NCBI GenBank assembly: GCA_003141815.1 | Contig: PLNQ01000056.1 | Location: 1 to 35,124 of the forward strand | From: Acidimicrobiaceae bacterium | GTDB taxonomy: Bacteria; Actinomycetota; Acidimicrobiia; Acidimicrobiales; RAAP-2 | Reading direction: 5' to 3' | Length of the DNA stretch: 35,124 nucleotides | Shown here: positions 9,445 to 18,773 of the stretch, in pieces | Numbering within the stretch: the stretch's first letter is position 1 | Layout: the number at the start of each line of letters is the position of its first letter | The notes under the pieces: generated by a model | Databases searched by the model: none | What the model was told of the DNA's origin: nothing | What the model saw: the letters and a program-made list of their open reading frames with translations, nothing else | Translations under genes and position numbers: made by a program

Positions 9445-10251
9445 TCAGGCGGCGTGAGCGAGCCGCTGACGCTGGTGAGCAACGGCCGTTCTAACGAGAT
9501 CACGTGCGCCAGAGCGCAGATCCTCCATCGTCCCGTCGACGCTTAAGACAACGCCCGCCTCGGGCCAGAGACCAAGTACGCGAGTCGCCGCGAGTCCCGT
9601 GGGCTCGGCCAACGCGTCAATCGTGAGATCGGCCCGTAGTCCCGGCCCGGCACTCTTGCCCGGCGCGCCGGCACGCACGCGCAACAAGATCCGCGAAAGT
9701 CCCCGCGTAATGATCAGGTCGCGCCGACCACGCAGCGTCGTACGCGCCCGGGCGACGTCGTAGTACGCATCACTCGTCGCCACCGACCACGGCGCGTCGA
9801 TACCCTCGGCGGCTTCGCCCAGTTGCGTCGTCCAGTTGGCCGCTTCGGCGCTCACGAGGCCGAGTACCGAGGGCGACGACTGGGCGAGGTAGCTCGCCAG
9901 TGAACCCGCACGGGCGTAACCCGACGCGACGCGAAGGAGCTGATCGGTCAGTTCGATGTCGACCGCGTCGAAGCGCGTGAGCGTGGGGTCGTTCAGAGCG
10001 CGCCGGAGCGCGGCGTTACCGACGACGCGCTTGGCGGTCGTGGGCGACCAGCGAAAGGCGCCCATGGGCTGGCCGGCGCGTTCGACCATCCACGCGTCGA
10101 GTCGGCGATGCTCGGCGCTCGCGACGCCGCGAAATCGTGCGCTCAATGAACGGCGGTGATCGTCGGTCAGGGACTGTGGTTCAGTCGGTGCCTCCTCGAT
10201 CAACCGATTGAGGACGTTTCTCGAGTAGCGACGATGCGTCAGCGCACTCAC
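9445..10251 (-). CDS. hypothetical protein, translationally coupled to the upstream gene
   Basis: Good ORF with GTG start overlapping the upstream stop (10248-10251). Contains LRGRRDLIITRG...ILLRVRAG, weakly PD-(D/E)XK-like. Confidence 0.7.
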   Translation of the reverse strand: MSALTHRRYSRNVLNRLIEEAPTEPQSLTDDHRRSLSARFRGVASAEHRRLDAWMVERAGQPMGAFRWSPTTAKRVVGNAALRRALNDPTLTRFDAVDIELTDQLLRVASGYARAGSLASYLAQSSPSVLGLVSAEAANWTTQLGEAAEGIDAPWSVATSDAYYDVARARTTLRGRRDLIITRGLSRILLRVRAGAPGKSAGPGLRADLTIDALAEPTGLAATRVLGLWPEAGVVLSVDGTMEDLRSGARDLVRTAVAHQRQRLAHAA

Positions 10252-11045
10252 GCGGAGGCCAGCAGTTGCGAGAGCACGTCGAGCACGTCGAGGGCGGCGC
10301 GCGTGAGCAGTTCGTCGTCGACGTCGAGACTCCAGAGTTCGCCCGTGGCCGTGGAGAACATCGACGTGCGCAGCGGCGCGATCGAGGTGCGAAGAGTCTG
10401 GACGAGGGCGTGGTAGCGCATGACGCGCTCGGCACCTTCACCTAAGGGTGAGGTGGTCACGTCGAGCAGCGCGACTGAGGCGACGTCGCTCGTCGTCGTG
10501 CCGACCATGAGGTCGATCACGTCACGCAGCACCACGTTGCCTCCCGACAGGCGTTGGTACGCGCGAAGCGAGGTTCTCGGCAGCCAACGATTCGAGAGCA
10601 GTCCGAGCGAACGCTTCAAGGTGACGCAGTGCGCGGTCACGTCGGTGACGAGTCGTGCACGCTCGTCGCCATCGAGGTGGTCGACGAAGCTCGTGAGCTC
10701 GCTCGATCCCACGTCGGCGCGCCAGGCGAGGAGTGCTTCGTGAAAGGCGTCGTCGACCTCGAGCCCCACACTCATGAGACGAAGGGCCTGCGTTATCAAG
10801 ATCCCTCGTACTTGGGCCAGCGTGGAACGTGAGCGGTCGTAGGCGAAAGGCGTTGATCGCAGTGAAGAAGCACGAACGGTGACGGGCTCATCGCGCAGGT
10901 CGGGTCCGAGTCGTTCGAAGATGCCGTCCTCGAGGAGCGCCCGAAGTCCCGAGGCCGCCGTGGCGTTGGCGACGGGCCTCGTCGTGCGCTCACCTCGAAG
11001 CACGTCCATCACGCTGAGGGGTGACGCGTCAAGTAGTGAAGTCAT
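10248..11045 (-). CDS. hypothetical protein, possible degenerate PD-(D/E)XK-like fold
   Basis: Start at MTSLLDASPLS. C-terminal GGNVVLRDVIDLMVG...VALLDVTTSPLG...RYHALVQTLRTSIAPLRTSMFSTATGELWSLDV resembles actinobacterial PD-(D/E)XK proteins, but with DVT where D-x-K is expected. Confidence 0.6.
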   Translation of the reverse strand: MTSLLDASPLSVMDVLRGERTTRPVANATAASGLRALLEDGIFERLGPDLRDEPVTVRASSLRSTPFAYDRSRSTLAQVRGILITQALRLMSVGLEVDDAFHEALLAWRADVGSSELTSFVDHLDGDERARLVTDVTAHCVTLKRSLGLLSNRWLPRTSLRAYQRLSGGNVVLRDVIDLMVGTTTSDVASVALLDVTTSPLGEGAERVMRYHALVQTLRTSIAPLRTSMFSTATGELWSLDVDDELLTRAALDVLDVLSQLLASA

Positions 11046-11090
11046 GAGAAGAGTTTGGCGCCACACTGTGACACGACCTAGCCTCGAAGC

Positions 11091-11213
11091 GTGTTCGCCG
11101 CCGTCTTTTCCGTCTTCGTCGTGGCCGTTGTGGTGTTGAGCGTCTTGACGTTGCGTTGGGCCATCAAGCGCGACCGCGAGCGGCGCGCGCGAGAGAAGAC
11201 GAACGAGACTTAA
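11091..11213 (+). CDS. small single-pass membrane protein (40 aa)
   Basis: VFAAVFSVFVVAVVVLSVLTLRWAIKRDRERRAREKTNET*: one hydrophobic helix followed by a basic tail. Not listed in the ORF track (below length cutoff). Confidence 0.45.
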   Translation: MFAAVFSVFVVAVVVLSVLTLRWAIKRDRERRAREKTNET

Positions 11214-11443
11214 TCCTTCCGTTGATCCTGGATGTCGTGCACCGCGCGATCGAGGTCGGCGATAGCGCGTTCGATCACCGACAGGCGGTCCTTTAGAGTC
11301 TCGTCCACTCGCTGATCAACGCGCTTGTCGACCTGGGTGGAGAGCCGTGCGTCGAGCGAGTCCACGATGGGCTGGGTCATCTGTTTGATGCGGCTCTTCA
11401 GGTCTTGCGATTTGTTGGCGGTGGTGTCGTCGTTATCGGCCAT
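11210..11443 (-). CDS. small charged coiled-coil-like protein
   Basis: 77 aa, rich in D/K/R/Q with heptad-like spacing: VDKRVDQRVDETLKDRLSVIERAIADLDRAVHDIQDQ. Confidence 0.6.
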   Translation of the reverse strand: MADNDDTTANKSQDLKSRIKQMTQPIVDSLDARLSTQVDKRVDQRVDETLKDRLSVIERAIADLDRAVHDIQDQRKD

Positions 11444-11452
11444 GGGCCAAGA

Positions 11453-13606
11453 CTAGGTGAGGGGCGGCGCGCAGTAGACCCCGGCGTTGAACTGCAGGGT
11501 ATTGAACTGACCACTCCACGGTGGGTTGAGCAACGTCGTCGCTTCGGCCTGGAGTGTCGATGCCGGGGTGCAGACCGCACTGAAGGCGATGAAACCACGA
11601 ACGTTGCTGCCACTGGCGCCAGCCACGGGGATCGGGCCGCCACCGCCGAAGGCGACGGCCATGAAGACGGGCAACGACAGGGTGGAGAGTTGGTAGTTGC
11701 GGTACTCGGACTGTGAGGCGTAGACCCCGGCGTTGAGGCTGGGATCAACCGAGTTCAGGCCCTCCTGCCAACCCTTCACCATCGAGCTCCAGTACGTCGC
11801 ATACTTCGCCATCGTGGCGCTGCTCGAGCCGCCGGGCGCGTCGATGCCTGAGTGGTTGTCGGGGTAGCCCTCGGGATCGAAGATGACCCAGTCGGGTTTA
11901 AGACCCACGCCGAGTGTCCGATAGGCATCGATCTGCGTCGCCACCCACGCGCCCGCGGCGAAGCCGTGGTCGTAGTAGTTCGTCGTCGTCATCGATTGAC
12001 CGGCGAGGGGACCACTCACCGTCCAGAAGTCGAGCCACGTCGCGCGCTTGTGCGCGTTGTAGATCGATTGGCTCATGAAAAAGTCCGGTGAGGTCGCGAC
12101 GCTCGACGCGCTGGTGAAGCCCACCCAAGGTGCCGACCTCGTGCCGAGTCCGCCGGTCCCAGAGATGATGGGCCAGCCGTCACTGATGGCCTTCGTCCAT
12201 TTCGCGCTCGGAATGGCGTAGACCCCGACGCCCTGTCGTGGTGGTGAGTTCAGACCCGCCGCGTAGAGCGTGAGTTGACCGTTGATCTGTAGGCCCGTGA
12301 CGATGTTCCCCACGGAGCGCGCCGAACTGCCGGCCGTGACCGAGACGTCGGTGGAGATCCAGGGCGCGACGCCCGTGACGCTCGTCAACACGAAGAGGTC
12401 GCCCCAGTTGGCTGCTTGTCCCGCGACGGCCACTTGCGTGGGCGTCACTTGTACCGAGAGTGTCCCGGTGAGGGGCGGCGCGCCGACGGCGAGACTGGTC
12501 GCGTTTTGCACGTTCCACACGTGATTCGAGGGAACCGACGAATACGGTGTCGTGAAGAGTTCCACCGAGCCACTACTCGTCAGCGCCGCGAGGTCGATGT
12601 TGGTGGCACTCGTACCCAGTGCGAGCGAGCCCGACAGGACCGGCGTGCCCGTGAGCGTGGTCAGGTTCTGGGCCGTCCAGGACTTTATCGAGGTACCGAG
12701 ATTGGTGTACACCGCCAGATCACCGTTGTTGAGCGTCGCGGCGAACGTGGGTGTGGCGCCGGGCAAGACGACGGGGTCACTGCCAAAGGCCGTGGCGTTG
12801 ACGGGCTTGGTCGTGGTGGTGGTCGTGGCGGGAGGCTTGGTCGTGCTGGTGGTCGTGGCGGGAGGCTTGGTCGTCGTCGTAGTAGACGACGTGCTGGTGG
12901 TGGGGGTCGGGCTCGTGGAGGTACTCACGTTCGTCACGGTGAAGGCGTTCTGCGAGTAGATCGGGATCGGTTGACCGGCCGCGAAGGAGAGCGTCAGCAC
13001 TTCCACCGTGTTCTTCGTCGTGCGATACGCAACGGTTCCCGTCGTCCCCGTGACCTGAATGCTCGGCAGGCCGTTCGACGCGACGACACCCGTGAGGGCG
13101 GTGAGATCGGTCGTCACGTAGGGACGCCACGGCGTGTCGTAGTGCAACCGCGCCCAGATCGTCGTGTTGGGATCGTTCGGGCTCAACAAGATCACGTGGC
13201 CGGTGACGTCGACGTAGAGAAGGTCAACGTTGTTGGAGGGATCGAAGAACGGAATGGGGTCAGCGGCGGGCGTCGGCACGTTGTTGCCCGGCGTGAAGTC
13301 ATTCCAGCGCGTCGCGCCACCGGCACTTTGGGTGTAGAGCGCGAGGTGACTGTCGTTGGTTCGATACGCGAGGACGCCCGTGGTGGCGCTCGTGGCGCCG
13401 TGGGGACCGCCGAGCATGGTGGTGGCGTTGAGCTGGCTCTTCAGGGACACCGCGTTCCAAGGAAGTGGCTGCACGCCCGTCTCGACGAACTGATACAGCG
13501 GCAGTCCGGCGGGCGCGGTGGTAGTGGCGCCGCGTGAAGAACTCTCCGCGAGGAAAGTGCCCGCCATCAAAACAATGGCCATCAGCGCAATACGTCGAAT
13601 CTTCAC
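11453..13606 (-). CDS. large secreted protein: repetitive beta-rich N-terminal region, Thr/Pro linker, C-terminal glycoside-hydrolase-like region
   Basis: Signal peptide MKIRRIALMAIVLMAGTFLAESSSRG; linker TTTSTSSTTTTTKPPATTTSTTKPPATTTTTTKP; C-terminal DWVIFDPEGYPDNHSG and AGVYASQSEYRNYQL. Confidence 0.75.
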   Translation of the reverse strand: MKIRRIALMAIVLMAGTFLAESSSRGATTTAPAGLPLYQFVETGVQPLPWNAVSLKSQLNATTMLGGPHGATSATTGVLAYRTNDSHLALYTQSAGGATRWNDFTPGNNVPTPAADPIPFFDPSNNVDLLYVDVTGHVILLSPNDPNTTIWARLHYDTPWRPYVTTDLTALTGVVASNGLPSIQVTGTTGTVAYRTTKNTVEVLTLSFAAGQPIPIYSQNAFTVTNVSTSTSPTPTTSTSSTTTTTKPPATTTSTTKPPATTTTTTKPVNATAFGSDPVVLPGATPTFAATLNNGDLAVYTNLGTSIKSWTAQNLTTLTGTPVLSGSLALGTSATNIDLAALTSSGSVELFTTPYSSVPSNHVWNVQNATSLAVGAPPLTGTLSVQVTPTQVAVAGQAANWGDLFVLTSVTGVAPWISTDVSVTAGSSARSVGNIVTGLQINGQLTLYAAGLNSPPRQGVGVYAIPSAKWTKAISDGWPIISGTGGLGTRSAPWVGFTSASSVATSPDFFMSQSIYNAHKRATWLDFWTVSGPLAGQSMTTTNYYDHGFAAGAWVATQIDAYRTLGVGLKPDWVIFDPEGYPDNHSGIDAPGGSSSATMAKYATYWSSMVKGWQEGLNSVDPSLNAGVYASQSEYRNYQLSTLSLPVFMAVAFGGGGPIPVAGASGSNVRGFIAFSAVCTPASTLQAEATTLLNPPWSGQFNTLQFNAGVYCAPPLT

Positions 13607-13721
13607 TCACGTCCTAACAGGGGGCGACGCGTCCACTTCGGTAGGGACCTTCACCGTGACAAAGTTTAGGTGCGAGGAACTGATCGACTTCGGTCATCGA
13701 GCGTGATCGTCGAATGAATTG

Positions 13722-16118
13722 CTACAACCGTGTTACAACTCTTTTTAGTGCTGATGATTTACTCGCACCAATGGCGTTGATTGACCGCGCAACGACGCCG
13801 TACAACTTGCCCTTGGAGAGATTGCCGACGTGAATTGCCGTTCTTCCTCTCCCGAGTGAGATCCACGATCGGCCACCGTTTATCGAATACTGATACGAAG
13901 TAATCGCGCTGGAACCAGATTGCGCTGGTGCCCTCAGGGTGAGCGCGAATCCTCCCACGAGTGGCGCCAACTTCGTGATCGTCGGTGGCCCCGGTTTCGT
14001 TTTTTGCGCCGCGCTTGCGGCGCTGTACGAAAGGGTCGTCGTGTAAATGGTTTGCCCGGCGTAGCTCACCGTCACGAGGACGCTTTGCGCGATGGTCGAA
14101 CCGACGGTGAAGGTCGCGACACCCGTTGCGTTGCTCGACACCGAGCTGGTGGCGCTGCCGAGACCGTTCGTCTTATCGAGGACGTTATTGATGCTCAAGT
14201 AGCCACCCGTCGCCGTGGCCGTCACCTTGAGTGCGGCGTTCGCGACGGGATTGCCGTTGGCGTCGTGCAATGTCGCCGTGACGGTGGGTCCCGGTGTCAA
14301 GGCTTCGGCACTCGTACTCGAGAGAGCGAATGAACTCTTCGCGGCTGAAACAGAAGCGGGACAGAGACCGGCGAGAAACGCGGCACCGTTGGGACTGCCG
14401 AGTCCGGACGCCATGTCGTAACCAACGTCGGCGGTGTACCCACCGACGCCGTAGAGGTCGTTGCTCCCGGACGTCACGTCGATGAAGTCCGTCGACGCCA
14501 TTGCGTAGAGCGAGGGATTAATGAAACCGAGTCGACTTCCCGGCGTCGTCGTACAGGCCTGCGCCGCGACGGCGACGAGCGCACTCACGAGTGGTGCGCC
14601 GATGGATGTGCCCCCAATGGCTCCCCAGCCCCCGGAGCACGTGTGGTTGCAGAGTCCCGTGTCCGTACCGGTGTAGTACTGAATGAAGCCCGTCGAGGGG
14701 TCGCCCATGACCGAGAGATCGGGCACCATGCGGCGAGTCGCCGTCGCAGTGTTGATGCCGGGACCGGCCTGCCACGACGGGCGACTCCACAGCGTCGACA
14801 CGCCGCCGCCGCCCGAGCCGCAGCCCTGTGCCGTGCAGTTGTCGTTCCAGACGGTCTGACTCAGTGGCGCGATACTGGAGACGGTGAGGCCTCCGACGCC
14901 CGTGACGTACGGCTGTGACGCGGGGTCGTCGACCGCGAGGGGCTTCGTGGGTTGTGGCGTGCCCTCACAGTCCGAGGAACCGCTGTCCCCGGCCGCCACA
15001 ACGACGGTCTGACCCTGGGCCGCCATCTCTTGGAAGATCGTCTGTTCGGCGAGGGCGGCACCGTTCGTCTGTGCTTCGCAGATGCCCCACGACGTCGTGA
15101 TGATCGAGGCGGTGTTGTCACTCGCCATTTGGGAGTAGATGTCGGTGGGACCGCTGGCGTTCTGTGTCCCTTGGTAGACCTCGATGGCCGCGCCGGGCGC
15201 GAGCGCCGCGGCCTCTTCAATGTCCAACGTGGCTTCGTCCGGCGCGTTGCCTGCGTTGTCGGCCGTCGTCGGTCCGCCGTCCACGTTGATCTGGGTGATG
15301 GTGGACGAGAGTCCGTAACAGGTGAAGAACGTGCTGACGTCACCCGAATCGAAGTTGGCGAGTTCGTAGACGCCGATGGTCTGGCCGACGCCGGTGTCGC
15401 CCGCGGCCCAGGCGGTACTCAGACCGTAGAGCTGGGCCTGTTGTTGCACCGTGTAGCCACCCACGGAGTTGGGCGTGGTGCCCGTCGAGCTGCCCGCCGA
15501 GGGGCAGACTGTCGGCGCCGTGGCGGCGTGTGGCGTTGAGGTGTTCGTCGACTCTGGTTGCACTGTCGAAAGACCTGCGACGGCCGTCACGTCCTTCGCG
15601 AGTGCTTGGGGTAGTGACGCGGCCACGCTGAAGTGGATGTGCAGCGAGCCATCACTGAGACGTATCGTCTCGACGGGCGCGTTGAAGGCGCGCGCGATTG
15701 TGGACGAGGTGCCGGTGACGCGCAAGATGTTGTGGCCCTTACTGAGCGCGCCCACCTTGAGGCCGGAACTCACGAGATAGTTCCGAACAGCACTCACGGA
15801 CGTCGCCGTCGCGCCGTAGGCGCTCGCGTACTGGCTCGGCGTGAGGTAGTGGTGAAAGTTTGGCGACGCGGTGTTGGAAAGATTCGCGATGAACGTCGAC
15901 AACGCGCGTTGATGGGTCTGGGTGAGGGCGAGGTCGAAGGATGTCGTGATGGTCTTGTTGACGACGACGTCACTGGTAGGAAGAGGGGTCAAGCCCGCGA
16001 CAACGATTCTCGCGTCGCTCGCTCCGGCCACCAAGGTTGTGACCGGAATGCTCAAAGTGACGAGAGCCGAACTGAGGGCGATGAGACGCCACCGAGAGCG
16101 GTTCTGAAATCTGGGCAT
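13722..16118 (-). CDS. S53-family (sedolisin/kumamolisin-like) serine-carboxyl peptidase with pro-domain and C-terminal Ig-like/FN3 regions
   Basis: Pro-kumamolisin region (NFHHYLTPSQYASAYG), catalytic E-x3-D (DEATLDIEEA), oxyanion Asp region (AAGDSGSSD), GGTSIGAPLVSA serine. C-terminal FN3-like PGPPTITKLAP...SSAITSYQYSINGG. Start at MPRFQNRSRWR. Confidence 0.92.
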   Translation of the reverse strand: MPRFQNRSRWRLIALSSALVTLSIPVTTLVAGASDARIVVAGLTPLPTSDVVVNKTITTSFDLALTQTHQRALSTFIANLSNTASPNFHHYLTPSQYASAYGATATSVSAVRNYLVSSGLKVGALSKGHNILRVTGTSSTIARAFNAPVETIRLSDGSLHIHFSVAASLPQALAKDVTAVAGLSTVQPESTNTSTPHAATAPTVCPSAGSSTGTTPNSVGGYTVQQQAQLYGLSTAWAAGDTGVGQTIGVYELANFDSGDVSTFFTCYGLSSTITQINVDGGPTTADNAGNAPDEATLDIEEAAALAPGAAIEVYQGTQNASGPTDIYSQMASDNTASIITTSWGICEAQTNGAALAEQTIFQEMAAQGQTVVVAAGDSGSSDCEGTPQPTKPLAVDDPASQPYVTGVGGLTVSSIAPLSQTVWNDNCTAQGCGSGGGGVSTLWSRPSWQAGPGINTATATRRMVPDLSVMGDPSTGFIQYYTGTDTGLCNHTCSGGWGAIGGTSIGAPLVSALVAVAAQACTTTPGSRLGFINPSLYAMASTDFIDVTSGSNDLYGVGGYTADVGYDMASGLGSPNGAAFLAGLCPASVSAAKSSFALSSTSAEALTPGPTVTATLHDANGNPVANAALKVTATATGGYLSINNVLDKTNGLGSATSSVSSNATGVATFTVGSTIAQSVLVTVSYAGQTIYTTTLSYSAASAAQKTKPGPPTITKLAPLVGGFALTLRAPAQSGSSAITSYQYSINGGRSWISLGRGRTAIHVGNLSKGKLYGVVARSINAIGASKSSALKRVVTRL

Positions 16119-16179
16119 AGTGGTCAGCCTAGAGAAGAGTCGACCACACCACGTAGTCGGATTCTTAAGAAGCAACGAA

Positions 16180-16683
16180 CTAGTTGACTTCGTAGCCCGC
16201 ACGCCGATAGAGAGTGGAGAGATCCCCGCACTCCGCACAGATTGACTCAGGCACGACGCCCACGCGAATGAGCCAACCGAAGACGGTGCATCCGAGGCAG
16301 AAGCCGAGGAACCCTTCGAGTGACGCGGCACCGATGAGGGGCAGGAGGATCCATCGGGCGTCCGACCAACCGGCGGAGAGCCAGGTCACCAGCGCAGCCA
16401 ACGAAAAGGCGAGCCCCATCGCTTGTGCGAAGCGCTTTGGTGGGCCCGGGACGAACTTCTGCCAACGAGTGAGCCGTGGTCCACTCACGTGCACCGCGAA
16501 CCAACCGAGCGGAGAGATCTTCGGTCCCGCCGCCACGCGCGCAAGGAATCCGTAGGTCAACGGTAGAAGAATCCACGCGCTCCCGGTCACGAAGGCGATG
16601 ACCGACATGGCAATCACGCCGAGGGCGACTGAACGCGCCGCGGCGTCGTTGACGGGATTCGGAAAGGAGAAGAACCGCTTCAT
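16180..16683 (-). CDS. DUF4395-family membrane protein
   Basis: FPNPVNDAAARSVALGVIA...GPKISPLGWFAVHV...GFCLGCTVFGWLIRVGVVPESICAEC. Confidence 0.8.
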   Translation of the reverse strand: MKRFFSFPNPVNDAAARSVALGVIAMSVIAFVTGSAWILLPLTYGFLARVAAGPKISPLGWFAVHVSGPRLTRWQKFVPGPPKRFAQAMGLAFSLAALVTWLSAGWSDARWILLPLIGAASLEGFLGFCLGCTVFGWLIRVGVVPESICAECGDLSTLYRRAGYEVN

Positions 16684-16719
16684 GTAACAAAGTTTAGTGA
16701 AATTGTCAGAAATTTGACT

Positions 16720-17490
16720 TTATCCAAGTGCGAGCTTCACCGTCGTCACGACGCCGACGGTGATCACCGCGACGCGCACCAGTGTGGGTGAGAGTCGCAC
16801 CATCAAGAGTGCCCCGAGCCAGCCGCCAACGAGGGAGCCGATGAGCAACATCGAGACCGCCGCGACCGCCAGGTGTCCGTGCACCAAGAAGATCAGTGCG
16901 GCCGAGGCATTGATAATCATGGAGAGCGCGTTTCTTAAGACCTGCAACGCGTGGATCTCGAGTGGCAGCGCGAGCGCCATCACCGCAAGGAGCACGATGC
17001 CCAGTCCCGCGCCGAAGTAGCCGCCATACACAGAGGCGAGATAGATCGCCACGAACAGGGGCCAGCGCCGTGGGGGATGGTCGTGATCGACGTTCGCCAG
17101 TTGGCGGGTAATCAGCGGTGACGACGCGAAGAGCACGGTGCCGGCCCCGATCAGCCACGGCACGATGGCGCGAAACGCGGACGGCGAACCTTCGAGCAGT
17201 AGCGCGCAACCCGTGATGGTGCCGAGGACGCACGAGGGCACCAGTGTCGCGATGAGTTTTCGGTGCGGCCGCAGTTGGTGACGAAAGACGCGTAGTGATC
17301 CCAGGTAACTCGGCACGATGCCGACGGTCGCTGAGAGATTGGCCTGCAGCGCCGGCGTCCCGAGAGCCAACAGGGTCGGGAACGTCACGAACTGTCCTCC
17401 GCCGGCGACGCCGTTCACGATGCCCGCGCCCACGCCCGCGAAAAGAAAAAAGGTGAGGCGCCACCCAAGTGGAAGTGCCCCCGTGAACAT
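16720..17490 (-). CDS. TauE/SafE-family sulfite exporter-like permease
   Basis: GVGAGIVNGVAGGGQFVTFPTLLALG and YGGYFGAGLGIVLLAVMAL; start at MFTGALPLGWR. Confidence 0.88.
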   Translation of the reverse strand: MFTGALPLGWRLTFFLFAGVGAGIVNGVAGGGQFVTFPTLLALGTPALQANLSATVGIVPSYLGSLRVFRHQLRPHRKLIATLVPSCVLGTITGCALLLEGSPSAFRAIVPWLIGAGTVLFASSPLITRQLANVDHDHPPRRWPLFVAIYLASVYGGYFGAGLGIVLLAVMALALPLEIHALQVLRNALSMIINASAALIFLVHGHLAVAAVSMLLIGSLVGGWLGALLMVRLSPTLVRVAVITVGVVTTVKLALG

Positions 17491-17577
17491 TGTTACTACT
17501 CTACGTACGATGGATTTTTTGATATTGACGACGTCTAATCCCCGAGTTTGGCCGCGTCGTCCTCTACCGTTAGCCGG

Positions 17578-18042
17578 GTGTACCTCTTGAGTGGCGAACT
17601 GATTGTCCCCAATGACGCACCGAACGACCTCATCCGCGCCGCCGGAGGGGTCGTCACGCGATTCGTTCTCGGCGGACGAGTCGAAGTCGCTTGCATCTAT
17701 CGCGAGTCGAGGGGCGACTGGACCTTCCCTAAGGGCAAGATCGAAGAGGGCGAGACCTTCGAGCAGGGAGCGCTTCGCGAAGTCTTCGAGGAGACGGGAC
17801 TGCACTGTCAGGTCGTGCGATTCATCGGCACGACGAACTACACGCACCGAAAAGGCAAGTCGAAGATAGTTGCCTACTACTTGATGAAGGCGGAACACGG
17901 CGAGTTCGAGCCGAACGAGGAAGTGGACGTACTCGTCTGGTCACCTCTCGAACAGGTGCGAAGACACCTCACGTGGGACCGCGACCAAGAACTTTTTGAC
18001 TTGGTTCTCGAACTTCCAGAGATTCGAGCGCAAGCCTCCTAG
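17578..18042 (+). CDS. NUDIX hydrolase
   Basis: Complete Nudix box GKIEEGETFEQGALREVFEETGL. Confidence 0.92.
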   Translation: MYLLSGELIVPNDAPNDLIRAAGGVVTRFVLGGRVEVACIYRESRGDWTFPKGKIEEGETFEQGALREVFEETGLHCQVVRFIGTTNYTHRKGKSKIVAYYLMKAEHGEFEPNEEVDVLVWSPLEQVRRHLTWDRDQELFDLVLELPEIRAQAS

Positions 18043-18773
18043 CGAACGCGCTCGAGGAAGTTCCGAGTGGATTCGTGTTTCGGGTTCGAGAACATCTCTT
18101 GCGGCGTACCCTGCTCCACCAACACACCCTTGTCGAGATAGACGACCTGGTGCGCGACGTCCCTCGCGAAGTTCATCTCGTGGGTCGCGATCAGCATGGT
18201 CGTGCCCTGATGCGCGAGGTCGGTGAGGAGGTCGAGCACCTCACCGACCAGTGTCGGGTCGAGCGCACTCGTGACTTCGTCGAGTAAGAGCAATGACGGA
18301 CGCATGGCGAGTGATCGCACAATGGCAACGCGCTGCTGTTGGCCGCCCGACAGTCGATCGGGGTAGTCGTCGGCGCGATCTCGAAGTCCGATTCGTGCCA
18401 GTAGTGCGAGCGCCTCGTCGCGCACTTCACTTCCCTTTCGTTTCTGCGCTCGGACCGGTCCGAGGAGAACGTTGTCGAGCACGCTCAGGTGCGGGAAGAG
18501 GTTGAATGACTGAAAGACCATGCCGACGTGACGGCGCACGAGGTCGGGATCGATTCGTGGGTCCAGCAAGCTCTGACCGAAGAGGGTGATCGAGCCGCCG
18601 TCGATCGTTTCGAGCAGATTAGCGCAGCGCAGTAGCGTCGACTTTCCCGAACCCGACGCACCAATGAGACAGACCACCTCGTGGCGATGGAGTTGTAACG
18701 AGATGCCGCGCAGCACTTCGTTGTCGCCGAAGCGTTTGACGACGGCGTCGAGCTCGAGAACGACGTCGCTCAC
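18039..18773 (-). CDS. polar amino-acid ABC transporter ATP-binding protein
   Basis: Walker A GASGSGKST, signature LSGGQQQRVAI, Walker B LLLLDEVTSALDP. GTG start VSDVVLELDAVVKRFG. Confidence 0.95.
   Translation of the reverse strand: MSDVVLELDAVVKRFGDNEVLRGISLQLHRHEVVCLIGASGSGKSTLLRCANLLETIDGGSITLFGQSLLDPRIDPDLVRRHVGMVFQSFNLFPHLSVLDNVLLGPVRAQKRKGSEVRDEALALLARIGLRDRADDYPDRLSGGQQQRVAIVRSLAMRPSLLLLDEVTSALDPTLVGEVLDLLTDLAHQGTTMLIATHEMNFARDVAHQVVYLDKGVLVEQGTPQEMFSNPKHESTRNFLERVR

Noticed and set aside
12800-12900. Possible CRISPR-like short repeats
   Set aside because: Tandem, spacer-less repeats encoding a Thr/Pro linker in frame; no CRISPR array was seen in the window.
12416-13537. 373-aa ORF antisense to the large secreted protein
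   Set aside because: Arg/Gly-rich low-complexity translation typical of antisense frames in GC-rich DNA.
17491-17898. N-terminal extension of the TauE/SafE ORF
   Set aside because: Antisense to the NUDIX gene; the transporter homology and first TM begin at MFTGALPLGWR (17490).
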